The notes under the pieces: generated by a model
Database searches by the model: none
Told to the model about the DNA's origin: nothing
Seen by the model: only the letters and a program-made list of their open reading frames with translations
Source of the DNA: Terana coerulea
Lineage: Eukaryota; Basidiomycota; Agaricomycetes; Polyporales; Phanerochaetaceae
DNA length: 64,000 nucleotides
Direction of reading: 5' to 3'
NCBI GenBank assembly: GCA_024811115.1
Contig: JAKOGH010000783.1
Coordinates: 248,001-312,000 of the forward strand
Shown: one piece after another, positions 32,149-44,819 of the stretch
Layout: each line of letters begins with the position of its first letter
Position numbering within the stretch: position 1 is the stretch's first letter
Translations under genes and position numbers: made by a program

Positions 32149-35100
32149 CTAGTCATCGCCCGTGCCGTCGTCCTCAGTGCGCGTCGCCCACATCCGGCCC
32201 GTGCAGCGCTTCGCCCCACAGCGGCACAGCCCGCCCTCCTTCTCGAGCTGCTTGCGCTCCCTCGCGGTCTGCCACACGCTCGTCAACACCAGCCGCACAC
32301 GAGCACTGCACAAACACTCACCATGGGCTTGAAGTCCGACTCGTCGATCCGGCCCATGTACGAGAAGCACAGCTCCTCGCCCTCGCGCACGTCGCGCAGC
32401 GTAAAGATCGTCAGCAGCGGCTTGTCAAAGTTCCCCTCGTTGATGTACACGGCGACGATGTTGCAGTTCGGGTCGCAGCTGTGATTCTGTGTGTGTGAGA
32501 TGGGTTAACCTCATGTTGTGACTGAGAATCAAAGTGCGCACCAGGTATCGCGTGAACTGCGTTGAGAGAACACTAGAGGTTATCAAGGAGAGGAATTGCC
32601 GAAGAGAGAACGTACGTTGCCGGCGTGGAACGCATCAACGCAATACTTTGTCTGCCACGAGTCTGTGTTCGGGAACAGGTGCGCCTTCAGATGGTAGAAG
32701 TCGATGTCGAAGAGATACGTGCGACCGAAAGCCTCATAGATCCTGCGAAAAGGTCAGTCACCACCCAATCCAACCAACACAGAAACAAGAGATACACACT
32801 CTGTGCGTTCTTGCGACTCCTCGGCGGTCAAAATTTCCCCGGAATAGATGCCGACAAAGGTGTGGGCTGGGATTCGCTGGCCAGCGAATACACCTGTAGC
32901 TTGCGTGAGCAAGTTATCTGGTTAAGTGCAGGGCCTGCGACGTACCCCATCCCTTCTTCTCCGTCTTCTGGATGTTGACGCGGACCTTTCTCCCGTTGCC
33001 TACAACCTACCGGGCAACGTGAGCTTATCTTCCACATAGCGAAACACGCAGAGACTTACCCTATTCATGCAGATATCATCATCACAGCGGCACCCCGCGT
33101 TGCACTCAAAGACCGGATGCTCCTGGTCCGGGTCACGCAGCCTCCCATGCTCGTCGTACGCAAAGCCAGGCGTTACGTGCTGGTTCGCGAGGTACGGCGC
33201 CTGGTTCTTCACACACGGGCACGTCTTCGACTGCGGGTCGCACCCGCCGACGCAGTCGCAGCACACGAGGTCGTCCGTGTTCCGCGGCGGCACGTTGTCG
33301 CCATGGTACATCTGGTTCGTGTAGTGGAACTCGAACGGCGGCGTGAGCGCGTCGTCGACGTTGTTGATAATCTTGATCTCGGGCGCGTCCGGCTCGTCCG
33401 CGACGGTGCCGACGCTGATCTGGCTCTGGAACACGCTCAATGCGAGGTTGCTCGCGCGCAGCAGCCGCGCGTCCATCGCCGTCATCAGGTCCGGGAGGTT
33501 GAACGACAGGTCGCGCGCGAGCAGCGTCGACTCGGCGTACTCTTTCGCGAGCGCGCGCCCGTCCTTCTCCCACGTGAGGACGTTCGGGTCGTCGTCGTCG
33601 CTGTCGATGGCTGCGTTCCGCATCGGGCCAAGGATGGCATCCTCGGTTGCGCTGTTGCGGGCGAGAGGGGCGCGTTTGAACGTGGACGGGCCAGCACGCG
33701 GCACGCTCGAGGCACTAGGAGCTGCGTGTTGATGGACCCGATATCCTCACAGTAGCTGCTTTACGCCGCGGTCGAAGAGTCCTTGTGATAGCCGGCTGCG
33801 TAGGTTCATCAGCGATAGATATGTCGTAATTGTAAAGTGTACAAACCTCCGAGTCCTCTGGGCTATCTGGCAAGAGCATGCCAAGTGCCTCGGACGCGTC
33901 ATTATCCTCGGTATCATTTCCGTCAGACTCTGGTGGGGTCTGAAAGCGTGGGCGGCGGCGTGGGCGTCCTGGACGCCGTCGCATCCTGGGACCAGAGTCG
34001 CTGTCCTCTTCCAACGCCATATCGTCGGAAGTTGGCAGAGACCGGCGGCGCGAAGAACTCGGACGGGTTTGCTTGGCCAGCGGAACGCCGTCGTCTGAGG
34101 ATGAGTGATCCTATTCGTATCAAGTTTCAGTAGAGTAGGGTCTTTGTACAATGCTGCACGACCTACGTCCTGCGATGAAATCCGCCTGCTGCCGCCTCCT
34201 GCAGCTGCGGAGCGCGCAGCTTTGATAGTAATCTTAGCCACCACTGGGATGACCCTATGGGCAACGGGCGCAGTTGGCATTGCCGGCTCCAAGACAGAGC
34301 CTGCTAACGCAGTATTGTCTACGATTATACACTTAGCGGCGTGCACAATATTCAATGCAGGGAACATACCCAAAGAAGCAGGTGGAACGTCAAAGATATC
34401 AATCATATTCTCAAGTCTACTGACTGAGATCGCGATATCGTCATTCCCGTCAGAAGAGGAAGGCTGGCCCTCATTCTCCGAGTCTGTATAAGTGAGATCG
34501 ATGAAACTCGGGCCCCCATTGCAACCTCACTCTGAATATGTGTGATGTCGTCCTGCAATTGGTCACTATTTGTCTCAGCAACTTGTTCAGCAATATTCTG
34601 CATATACCAGGAGTTTGAGTGACATCTCCGCAGAATGTAATGTTAAACGTACCAGCACGGCCCGACCCTTGTCAAGGGAGCGCCTCGGAATTGGGGGAAT
34701 ACTGGGTCTGAGCGATGGCACAGAAGGATCTGCAGAGTCCCTGGTCGAAACCTCAGACGACGGTGGCAACTCCTGATCCAGGGCCCCCGAGCCTCCGGCT
34801 CCCTTCAGCATTAGAGTCTGTAGGTGATTGGGTTGCTGTCTGTGGAACATCGAAACTAGGACCAGCAGGGGAATGCACATGAGGAAGCTGTACAGCAGGC
34901 GACGATTGAGATGGCGTGATGACCGCAGACAACCGTCGGTTGTAGACATCTTTGAAGAACCCAGTCGGACCACCGTAGCGACCGGCAGGCCTCAATCGCT
35001 GCGGAGAGGTGGTGGAGGGAGATGCGGAACTAGCGGTCCTTGCTGGCATCGTAAGGGATGTAGGTGTGAACATATGCTTGGGCATTGGCGGCGGATCGAC

Positions 35101-36895
35101 GTCCATAGCGTCCGGCTCGAGCGCGGGATGAGGATCCGCTGGTGGCTCGGCATCGGAATGGACCCTGGACGGCGTACCGCTACCATCGTGGCTACCCCAT
35201 TGTGTAAAGGGTCCCCGTCACGGGCAGTGGCCGTAGAATCCATAGAAGCCGTATTTTGTACAGAGATGGTCTCCTGAAGGACGGAGTCTTGCGGATTGGA
35301 CAGAGGTGCGATGACCATATCATCAAGCGCTGGGAGGAGCTGTGACACGGACGTGGCCTCGTTGAGCTTTGGACGGGAGGGTTGGAGAGGTATTTCCTGG
35401 GCCGGCGGAAGGGAAAACGAGGATTTTGCGCGCTCCTCAGCAAGGTGAATGTCATCCATTGGTTCTGGTGATTCAGCACGGTCTCTCGGCTCACTCTCGT
35501 CATTTCTTCCAAGCTCTGCTTGATCGCGTCGGTCGTCTATGGAAGGGGTCCCCGCGGTTGTCTGCGCTGTGTTGGTTTGACTTCGCCGGATCGGTGAACT
35601 CGGAACTTCCAAACTGGTAAGTATATAATCAACGCCAGTAGCATAACTGTGGCTTACCATCTTCCTCTGAATCTGATAATACGATAGGGTTGTCTTCTTT
35701 ACCTATCGTTGCGTATTTCTTACTCGGAGGTCTGATAGCAGCCACAATCCGTTGTGAAGCAGCGGCTGCATACAAATCCATGTGAGCCAGGCGACGGAGC
35801 GAACATCTGTGTTACACTTACGCCTTGTTGGTGGAGGTGGCGCATCCTCATTGTCTTCATCGTCATCATTCTCATCATTTGTTAGGTCGACAATCTTCTG
35901 AGATGGAGGTGTCTTTCTGTAGTCTGAAAAACCTAAGATGAACAGTATAAATGTCGTATTCAAGAGCTACTGACCTTTATCCTTCACCAGAGGTCGTTCG
36001 ACCTTGATAGGGACCTGAGATTTGGAGTTTGGCTTCTGTTTGTCCCAAAATCTCAGTATGTTCGTCTTCGACTTCCAACAGTAACCCATTTTCATGTTGA
36101 CTTGCCTTCAAAGGGCCAGTTTCTCTAGGTTCCAATGACCCAAGGATTGGTGACAACTGGGTATCCACTCGCGATATATTCGGTGCAGATGCTGATGGTC
36201 TTCCCTGTCTTGGCGGTTTCCCTACAGACTTCTTGGCAATGAAACGATTCGTCATACCAGAAACACCACCTGAAGAGGTAGAAGGTGGCTGCGAGGCGGA
36301 TGATCCTGGGATTGGTCCTCGACGTTTCTCGAAAGCCTCCAGGCTGGATTTCAGTTGACTACGAGCTGCAGATTTTCTGGCCAGAACTGCCTGTGTTTGA
36401 GCGGCAGAACGAATTGGCTTTGCGTGTGCTGAAGCTGGAGTATCATCTACAGCAGAGTTGCATGAACAAGGTTTGAGTATTGAAACAAAAGATTAGGCTG
36501 CTCACCACTGCTGCTGTTATCCTCCTGATTTCTCAACGAAGAAACACCATCACCTAAATCTAGTCTTGGCCTCTTGTTGGTATGCTGATTTGTGGCCGTG
36601 GTAGCGACCTGGCTTGTGTTGGCCGACTTCCGCTTCTTAGGAAATGGTCGGACAGGTGGGGACGACTCTGAGTCCATGAGCTCGTCGCGCATTTCTTGTG
36701 ACGACTCCAGAATATCGTCTTCGGAAGGTGAAGCACCTGCGTTATCCTCTGCTTAGGAAGGGAACACGGCTTAGATATGGTAGATGGCGCCGTGACTTTG
36801 GACGGATGTCTGAGCATAAATGTATATATACCTGAAAGCAATGTCCATTGCGGCATTGAGTCTTCTCGCCGAGAGCCGCGCTGACCACCAGACAT
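32149..36895 (-). CDS. SUV39/Clr4-type histone H3K9 methyltransferase with very long N-terminal region
   Basis: This SET-domain enzyme is expected to methylate H3K9 in heterochromatin. The C-terminal third has the Cys-rich pre-SET (CCDCVGGCDPQSKTCPC ... CNAGCRCDDDICMNR, about 33270-33060). The SET domain follows (KTEKKGWGVFAGQRI, YLFDIDFYHLKAHLF, NHSCDPNC after an intron at about 32480, ELCFSYMG) and then the post-SET (CRCGAKRC). The N-terminal part (33700-36895) is low-complexity and Ser/Pro/Asp-rich, with three hydrophobic-acidic motifs: NPIVLSDSEED (about 35670), KIVDLTNDEND (about 35880) and FIDLTYTDSEN (about 34480). I see no chromodomain. Slips occur at 33737-33739 (one extra), 34513-34517 (one missing), 34784-34788 (one extra) and 35195-35198 (one missing). 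The start MSGGQRGSRRED at 36895 is the first plausible ATG. Two genes instead of one is possible, but frames and splice sites connect. Confidence 0.83.
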
Positions 36896-37101
36896 CTCCT
36901 AATGTTATATCGCAAACTTCCTGAATTGGCCGCTAAGGTGAATTGCGAGGAGGCACGACCTAAGAAACAGGCGGAACGCTGCACTAACGCTGCCTGCAGA
37001 CTTGAGCGGATGGGTGAAGACGCGGAGGGAAGTAGCGCCCCGAGATGGTCAGTATCTGCGACTTGCCTTATCGGGAGCTGCTGTAATTCTGCATCTTCGA
37101 C

Positions 37102-38972
37102 ATGGACTTCGACGAGTCATCCGTCAAGGTCGTAACCCAGGAGTTTATCGCGGTTGTACTTGCAGGGTTTGGAACAGAGTGAGTATTTTTGTACTCATGA
37201 ATTGATTAACCTATGTGCATATACTGCAGATTAATACCTCTAACGAGCAACCATGGAGAGGAGCCATGTCCAAAGGCGCTGCTACCTATAGCAAACAAGC
37301 CCATGCTTGACTACCCGTTGGCCTGGCTGGAGTCTTCCGGCATCAGAGGTATGCACAGCACTTGTTTAATGCGACGATTTACTCAGACGCATCAGATGTA
37401 TTACTCATTTGTCCCGCACCGCAGAAGGACGCCTTGACCCATTACCTCCACTCGGATTCATCCATATCATCATTTCCTTCCCTGCGTGTTGATCTACAGG
37501 CATACGATGAGACTCTAGAGAGCGGAGCGGGGACTTGCGACGTTCTCCGGCAATTTGCCAATCGCATCAAGGTGGACTTCGTCCTGCTGCCGTGCGACTT
37601 CATCCCCTCCCCGGAGTTCCCACTTTCGCGTATACTGGACAAGTTCAGAACGGAAGCAACTTATGATGGTGCCATTGCTACAGTCTGCTTCTACGAAGCA
37701 CCCAAATCAGACAAAACCGCAGTGACGGAAGAATGGGGTATGCAACCGCCCCCACTGCCCATTACCTGGTGCGAGTCAACTGGTACCCTACTTCACATCG
37801 ACACGCCAGACGATGTAGATCGAAACGGTGAGGAGATAGAGCTTGCTATGAATCTTCTCTCAAGGTGACTGTCTAAGCTTTGCACCCGTGCAAGCACGTC
37901 ACTGAGTACTAACGAAACATCTGCAGTTATCCACGCGTGAAGTTGTCGTCAGCCCTGCAAGATGCACATGTGTACGTATGCCGGAGATCTGTTTTAGACG
38001 TACTCCAGGAAAAGACAAGCTTCGACTCCTTCCGTGAGGAATTCATCCCATGGCTGTGCAAACCTCAGTACTCCCACAGCAAACGGGCAAAATATGGGAA
38101 CAGTACGTCAGCATACAGTCACGCGTCTGCGTACGAAGCTAATGCACTTTGTAGTCTTGAACCCTAACACCAAATGGGCCGGCACAGAGCCTTGCCCTGC
38201 AGCATTCTACCCTACACAATGCCGCTAAAGCCTATCACACCCACGGCCACGAAAGGCTTGAAGGGCAGCAGGGGATTCGGACCGCGACCTCCTCTCCGGT
38301 AGACGCCAGCCCACCAGAGTCTGGCGAAGTCAGCTTCCGTGTTGGCGTCGTTGTGCACCGTGCTTTGGAGGGGTACGCCGGAAGAGCCAACACTCTACAC
38401 TCATACCTCGATCTCAATCGTCATGTCAGTTGCTCATTGGTCTTCAGCACACTCAAAGAACAAACTTATTAAAACTCCTTTTAGTTCCTTTCCCATACGT
38501 CGTGGACACTGCCAACCGATACGGAGAGTAGATCTCTCATTGACGCGAAAGCGCAGATCTCGAGTGATTCGATGGTCGGCCACACCACCAAGGTTGGTGA
38601 ACGGACTAGCATCAAGAAGTCTATTATAGGGAAGCACTGTGTCATTGGCAAGATGGTCAAGATCACGGGGTGCGTGATTTTGGATCACTGCGTAATCGAG
38701 GACGGTGCGAAGGTCGACAGTTGTATCTTGGGATGGAACACAAAAGTTGGCTCAAAGGCAGAACTTGCTCGTTGTGTTACACAGTCGGGATACGAAGTTG
38801 AGGGAGGAGGTATGTCTGCTTTCCACGACAGGATGGCTGATACTGATTTTGTTGAGTAGAATCATTACGCAACGAGAAGCTCGATGTTTCAGACTGGACG
38901 TTACAACACGGATCTGCCACAGACGACGATAGCGAAGATGAATCTGAAGAGGACAGCGATGGCTCGTCATAG
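37102..38972 (+). CDS. GCD1: Translation initiation factor eIF2B gamma subunit
   Basis: This is a subunit of the guanine-nucleotide exchange factor that recycles eIF2. MDFDESSVKVVTQEF is followed by the nucleotidyltransferase-like start VVLAGFGTELIPLTSN and PCPKALLPIANKPMLDYPLA (about 37270-37320). The middle contains KVDFVLLPCDFIPSPEF and LLHIDTPDDVDRNG. From about 38560 come hexapeptide repeats of a left-handed beta helix (VGHTTKVGERTSIKKSIIG, KMVKITGCVILDHCVIEDG), then a short acidic tail and stop at 38972. Four or five short introns are present. The GG of the usual nucleotide-binding GG loop reads GF, in line with the non-catalytic role of this subunit. No frame slip was found. Confidence 0.9.
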
Positions 38973-39659
38973 TTCCTGTACTGTAAATTACCAAATTCCA
39001 GGTACAAATGAGCAACGCCCAGCAGAAATTATCAGTCCGGCCTACGCTGCGCCACAAGCACTGGAGTTGTCACTAAGTGACATCTGTGTGTGATACAATA
39101 GGCAAAGACTGACCGAGGTCAAACTGATTCATGTCATTCTTGGGCTGCCCGTAGCAGTGGTCACTCTCTGGTGCATCAAACGGGGGAGTGTTGTTGTGAA
39201 GACGCTACCATTTCAGCATGAAATGCGCACTATAGACTTTATCAGCCCAGAACAGGGGCGGTGAGGTTTCCACACGGGTTTGTATGGGAAAAATGGATTG
39301 GTAGGAGTGCATATAAGCCTAAATCGCCAGAACATGGACCGCATGTAGAGGTTGATGATCAAATTATGTGTGAACGCTGTTGACAACTTCGCGAAGCATT
39401 CCACACCAGAGATCCTCCAAGACAGATGTCGGCCCAGCCAGCTTCCCCTCCACCTACTCTCCTTGACGATACGCTTTGCGGGAGGCTGCTTGTATTGCTC
39501 ATTGCCACAGCAACTGACGACCGGGGAAGGATGAACACCGAATGGCCGTGCCACGAGGGACGTAATGCGGTTCGAAAGCCGGCGAGGGTGCACCTATGCA
39601 ACAGCACTATGAGACAAAGAAAAGGACAGCGCATAGTACACTTACAGTTCATCCAAGTC
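38973..39659. other. Intergenic region between eIF2B gamma and bL34m
   Basis: I find no supported gene here. Frames on both strands are short and lack domain or splice support. It contains the 3' ends of two converging genes. Confidence 0.4.
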
Positions 39660-40031
39660 TCAGTGAGAAAGGAACTTTCTGCCTTTCTCCAGCCTCCGAG
39701 CCAAAACCTTCCGCCCTGTGACGCTCCGCTTCCTGGTGAGGAAGCCATGTTTACGCTTGCGTTTGCGTTGTGACGGTTGGTATTCGGCTCCTCTAGAGCC
39801 AAACCGGACTTGTTGTAATTGCGCGATACCGAATGTGGTTTTGGACCATGGTAGCACGAGTGCAGCAAGGCTGAGTGTAGGACGCGCGACAGGGAGTGGA
39901 TTGCTGAGCAAGGAGAATGCGGATCGCCATGCAGCGAACAGAGGAGTTCGACTGAAGAGCGATGGCAGAGGGCGAAGTGGTGGTGGCCCTCTTGTGATGA
40001 ACCGCTGCAACTGCAGCGGAATTCGAGGCAT
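39660..40031 (-). CDS. MRPL34: Mitochondrial ribosomal protein bL34m
   Basis: This is a small subunit protein of the mitochondrial large ribosomal subunit. The single exon encodes 123 aa: a long Arg/Leu/Pro-rich presequence ([15 protein letters not shown]...) followed by the bL34 core. The core is [20 protein letters not shown], then [19 protein letters not shown] at the very end, matching the conserved bacterial L34 pattern. The start is ATG 40029-40031. It is divergent from the CLIP-170-like gene (229 bp). Confidence 0.9.
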   Translation of the reverse strand: MPRIPLQLQRFITRGPPPLRPLPSLFSRTPLFAAWRSAFSLLSNPLPVARPTLSLAALVLPWSKTTFGIAQLQQVRFGSRGAEYQPSQRKRKRKHGFLTRKRSVTGRKVLARRLEKGRKFLSH

Positions 40032-40260
40032 GGCGAACTGGCTGAGAGCAAACCTGAACTTGTGGCGTTACGGGATATGAAGCAGGGTCACGCCTGTCAC
40101 AGGTCACGATCCTCGGTTCGTGTGTATGTGTAAAGCTGCTTGCCGTCTCGTCCCCGGCACTTGGCTTCACAATCCTATTTCTCCTCTAGACTCTCTTTCT
40201 TGCCGACTGTAACTTGCGCTCATTACGTCTCTTACGATTTCCTGACACCAGCCTGGAGCT

Positions 40261-43200
40261 ATGTCGACCACCCCGGGGAAGGGTCGTACATCTGGTATAC
40301 CTACTCCAGGCAGGAGCAGTCATATCCCAACACCTGGTAGACCACGCTCGGCATCCAGTGTTTACCAAGCACCCTCCAACCCGGACGAGGACTTTGCTAG
40401 CAAGGCGTTTGCTGATGCCATAAAGGCCAACGATCCTGCTAACCACCGATCGAGTTACGCCAATGGTCTCTCTCTTTCTCCTACTTCAGGCCATCATATG
40501 CCACTCACTGGTCGTACGTCGCTCGTAGGCAGGCCATCGTCTTCCGCATCTACTTCATCAGCTGTGAGCTCTACTGCACGAAGTGCTGCGAGCTCCAAAG
40601 CGTCAGGGCCGCGGCCTTCAAGCCGTGCGTCCGATGTATTTGCCCGAAGTACAAGTCGCGCTGGAAGGACCTTTGATATTGGAGACCAAGTGCGGATTGA
40701 GTCGCTTGGCTTCGAGGGGACCTTAAAGTTTCTTGGAGAGATCGATGGGAAACCTGGACTCTTCGCCGGCGTCGAGCTCAGTGGTGGCTTTGCGGGCAAA
40801 GGGAAGAACGATGGCTCAGTTGGTGGGTGAGTCGCTCGGTTCTCCTTGGTATGCAGCATGTGTGCAGGACTCACTTTTTATTTAGAAAGCGATACTTCTC
40901 TTGTGCCCGAAACTGCGGAGTCTTCATCTCCTCCACCAAACTATCCTCACCTACCGCAGGAGCATCCATCTCAAGGCCTTCATCTGTCGCTTCTGTGCGC
41001 AACGGGCGCCATACGCCTTCGCTATCTGGTAGAATCACTCCTTCTCTGTCCTCGTCAACTGCTGTCAATAGCCGCAAGACACCATCTATGTCTAATGGAC
41101 GCGTAACTCCTGTATCACAAACTGGCCGGATCACGCCGTCAGCATCTACTGGTCGACGTACTCCTGGTGTCCCACTGCCTACAACGCGTACAAGGACGAT
41201 ATCTACGAGAAACGTCGTGACGCCGGTGAGAAGTCCTCAAATGGAACCTCTCATTACCCCTGGCTCCCGCGCTTCTCGATATGTTGGTATGACTGCTAAG
41301 CAGCTCAACAGTCGTGTGCCTGGAGCTGGAAGCCCGGTGAAGCCCACGATGACGAGTCCTAGAACAAGACGTATCGCTTCACCTACTCACCCCTCGCCCC
41401 ACGTTACATCCCCTTCGCGTGGCCCAGGTTCGCCCTATACTCCCAGAGCAGGGCGCACAGGAACTGGAACCATGGGACCGCCCACTGGGACACCTACAAG
41501 GACCCGGACGCTCAACACTCCGCGTGCCCGGCTGTCAAGCAATGCTTCAATGCCTCCTCCATTGTCACCTTCCTCACAACGGTCTGTATCGTTGAATGAC
41601 CCCGCACGGCCTCCCTCCGCCTCCTCAATGGACCTCAGCGCAAATCAGAGGGCGATCCAGGACATGATAGAAAAGGTTTCACGCCCGTCGTCTTCCGCGT
41701 CCATGGTGTCGAACAACGCCGACTCGCACTATCAAGTCAGCGTTGAGCGTTTACAGTCGCGGCTTGACGCGCTGGAGAACGAAAACAAGCGGCTACGGGT
41801 GACTGTTGCGAACGCTGAGACAGCGGCCTCCACTGCAACCAGCCGTGCCGATGCTTTAAAGCAGGAACGTGATGAAAGCACCTCTAGGGTCGCGGAACTC
41901 GAAGTATCTATACGCTCGACAGAGCGGAATATCGCTGAACGAGATTCAACCATAGAATCGTTGCAACGAGCTGTTGAACAGAGCCTGCTGGACATCGAGA
42001 AGGTCAAGAGCGACGGTGAAGCTCGTCTCCGTGACGTGCAATCAAGGCTCGAGGACAGAGATTCCCTGGTAACTCAGCTTAAGGAGCTTATCGAGGCTAA
42101 GGAAGGTCTGGAGAGTGAGAACGACGCGGTTCTCGCGGCCAAGAACGCTGAAATTGCCGTGCTGGAATCCAGAGTGCAGAAGGCCTACGCTGAACTGGAG
42201 GAAGAGCGCAGGGAGCTTGGCGGCCAGGTGGACGAGCTGCGCAAAGCTGGCCAGGTAAGACGGCTCTAAGCGGGTGCTGCTGTGTCTAATTATTGTTTTG
42301 TAGGAAACCATTGCTCTGTACGAGGAGCGTTTGAGCGCAGCTGACTCGAGGAGATATGAGATGGAGGATGTCATAACATCCCTGGAAGACCGGCTGCAGG
42401 CTCACGCTCGCCCACTTTCCCCCGCAACGATGGCAAGGAAAGCAACATCGGCAGCGGAGATCGACAACGAGACGCTCAGAGAACAGGTCCAGCATCTGCA
42501 GAAGAGGATCGGAACCTTGGAGGATGCCTTGGAAGATGCCCGCGGCGCTGCTGAGAGGGAGGAGAGTACCGCCCGTGAGCGGATGCTCCGCTACAAGGAA
42601 CGGGAGGAGGGTGTACGCCATGAACTCGAGGATAGCCACAAGGAAGTTGAGCGCATCAGCAAGCTGGAAGAAGTGGCGCGAGTTCGAGTGGTGGAGATCG
42701 AAGAGGCCTTGCGCGAGAACACAGTTGCGTTGGAAGATGCAAGGGCCGAGATAGAGGGCCTCAGAAATGAGGTTGCAGTAAGTACCAAAGCTCCCGCGTA
42801 CAATGACCGCACAACTCACTGCGATTGTAGGATCTGGAAGCTGTAGCTGCAAACACAGCGGATGGAGCTACGGTCAAGGCGCCGCAGCGCGCGGCGCGTA
42901 AGTGTCTTATATTATCTTTTACATATGTCCGCTCACTCCGATTCCAAGCAACTGGGGATTATGAGCTGCTCAAAGCAGAGAAGCATGATGTGCGTCACCG
43001 TTATTATTTCTCCCGTTTCCACTTTCTCATCTACCTTTACAGCTCGAACGCATTTACAAAGAGCGTGAGGCGGAGTTGGTATCCGTGCGCGAGAATGCGA
43101 CGGCTGTACATCAACTGTTGAAGGAGCGTACTGCCGAACTCGAGTCACTGCGGAAGAAGGTCAACCGCGATCTACCGGTCAACGGTGTGCAAGAAGCCAT

Positions 43201-44345
43201 GAAACCGTCTGGGTCAGCTTCACCGTCCAAGCAAGACCTGTCAGCGGCTAAAGAAGAGATCAAGGGCCTTAAGTAAGTCACTCGGCTGTTACGCCGTTCT
43301 CTACGTACTTACTGGTCGACAGGCACATCGTTCAGGAACTGCAGCTGGAAAACGCCAAGGCTGCGCAGCGCACGAGGGTGCTTGAATCCGAGAACAAGCT
43401 GCTACTCTCGGAAATGGACCAGCTACGAGAGGTACGAAGGTCGGGTCCCAGCTGTGCGCGTACTCACGTCCGCATATATACAGGACATGAAAGTTCTGGA
43501 GGAGAGTGTTGAGCAGACTCTTCTTCGAGAAGAACAGGCACTCGAAGCCGAAGAAGCTGCCTTGGCAGGGTCTCCTGACGAAGTTGCTGCATTGCAAAAG
43601 ACAGTACGAGAACTGAAAGTGAAATACGAGGTAAACCTCTCGAGATTAAATTACCCTACGATGCAAATTCTTATGCATACCTTCAGGCGGAGCTGGATCA
43701 ATTGCGAAAACGCCAATCCGAAATTGAGATGAAGAGCGCTCGCGCTATTCATGATGTGTGTACCTTCCCTCAATGCAGCACAGACGAATCCGCTCACATG
43801 TTCTTGCAGCTCAATAAGGAGATCGGTGAGCTGGAAAGCTTGATTGAATCCAAGGTTCGTAGCGTACGGAGATGTATGCAATCAGAACTTCGTTAACGAT
43901 TTATTTTACAGATTTACCGCGAGGTATGCGTCCGTTCTCTTATCTCTTCTGAATATATCTTCACAGCCCTTCATAGGACGAGCTGGAACGCGAAGTCGCC
44001 CGACTTCAAGATCGCCTTACCAGAAGCCAGAAGAAGTCTTCGAAGACTGGCCTACCTGAAGATCCCCAGTCGCCCATGCATTCAATCTCCTCAATATCCT
44101 CGCGAACCGAGTCAACCATTTCAGAATCGGCGTCTCGTAGTGGCGATGATGTCTGTGAGATTTGTGAACAGCCAGGGCATGACATTTTCAGTTGCGACCT
44201 CCTGAAGGATGACCATTCGCTAAGCGCCAGTAGCAAAGCAGGCGATTTCCTCAAGAAGAACGCGAGCGACGACCTTTTCTGCGAAGACTGCGAGGAACAT
44301 GGGCATATAGCTGCTAATTGCCCTCATTCTTTGGACGTTTTCTAG
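40261..44345 (+). CDS. CLIP-170/Tip1-like microtubule plus-end protein
   Basis: This is a microtubule plus-end tracking protein. A Ser/Thr/Pro/Gly-rich N-terminus (MSTTPGKGRTSGIPTPGRSS) leads to one CAP-Gly domain: FDIGDQVRIESLGFEGTLKF, GLFAGVELSGG, GKNDGSVGG, then after an intron KRYFSCARNCGVFIS (about 40670-40925). A basic Ser/Pro/Thr-rich region with repeated GRxTPS units follows (41000-41650), then a long coiled coil (about 41740-44040). Two CCHC zinc knuckles close the protein, CEICEQPGHDIFSC and CEDCEEHGHIAANC (44150-44330), before the stop at 44345. Animal CLIP-170 has the same knuckle arrangement, where it binds dynactin or its own CAP-Gly domain. The coiled coil is interrupted by six or more short introns. 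Only one CAP-Gly domain is present, as in fungi. Confidence 0.9.
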
Positions 44346-44819
44346 ACTTCCTAGAAAGCGTTGCCTAATATTCACCTGGCTTCCTACCTGTTCTATCTCA
44401 TCATCTCCAAGATACCACTCATTTACATTAGCCATCACCTTCATTTACTCTCGGTTTCTCTCTTTCAGCGTCATCAGCAGGCATCCGTTTGGGTAGCATA
44501 TTATACCCTAGTGTACGCGGTCATGACATGCAAACTTCAGTTACCCTAGGCGATAAAAGGAAATCACTTTCAAGAGACGATCTAGATTATTGCATGCATC
44601 TCGAAAGGTTGCCATGGCCGCTGCTGGACTGAGTGAGCTTCGCGTGTGCGTTGCGCGGGGCCTGGCCGGGCGGTCGAGATGATTACAGGACCTTCCAAGT
44701 TGGGTTTGGCTTGACGTACTCCAATGACATCACTGACGCGGGTTGTACATAAACAGGCGCGTTCGCTCGCGTGATTGAATATACACAATTCACCTTGCCC
44801 CTCCCCCTCCTTGTCAAGC
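44346..44819. other. Intergenic region before the Om14-like gene
   Basis: The 474 bp between two plus-strand genes contain no supported gene; the 5' flank of the next gene is pyrimidine-rich. Confidence 0.35.
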
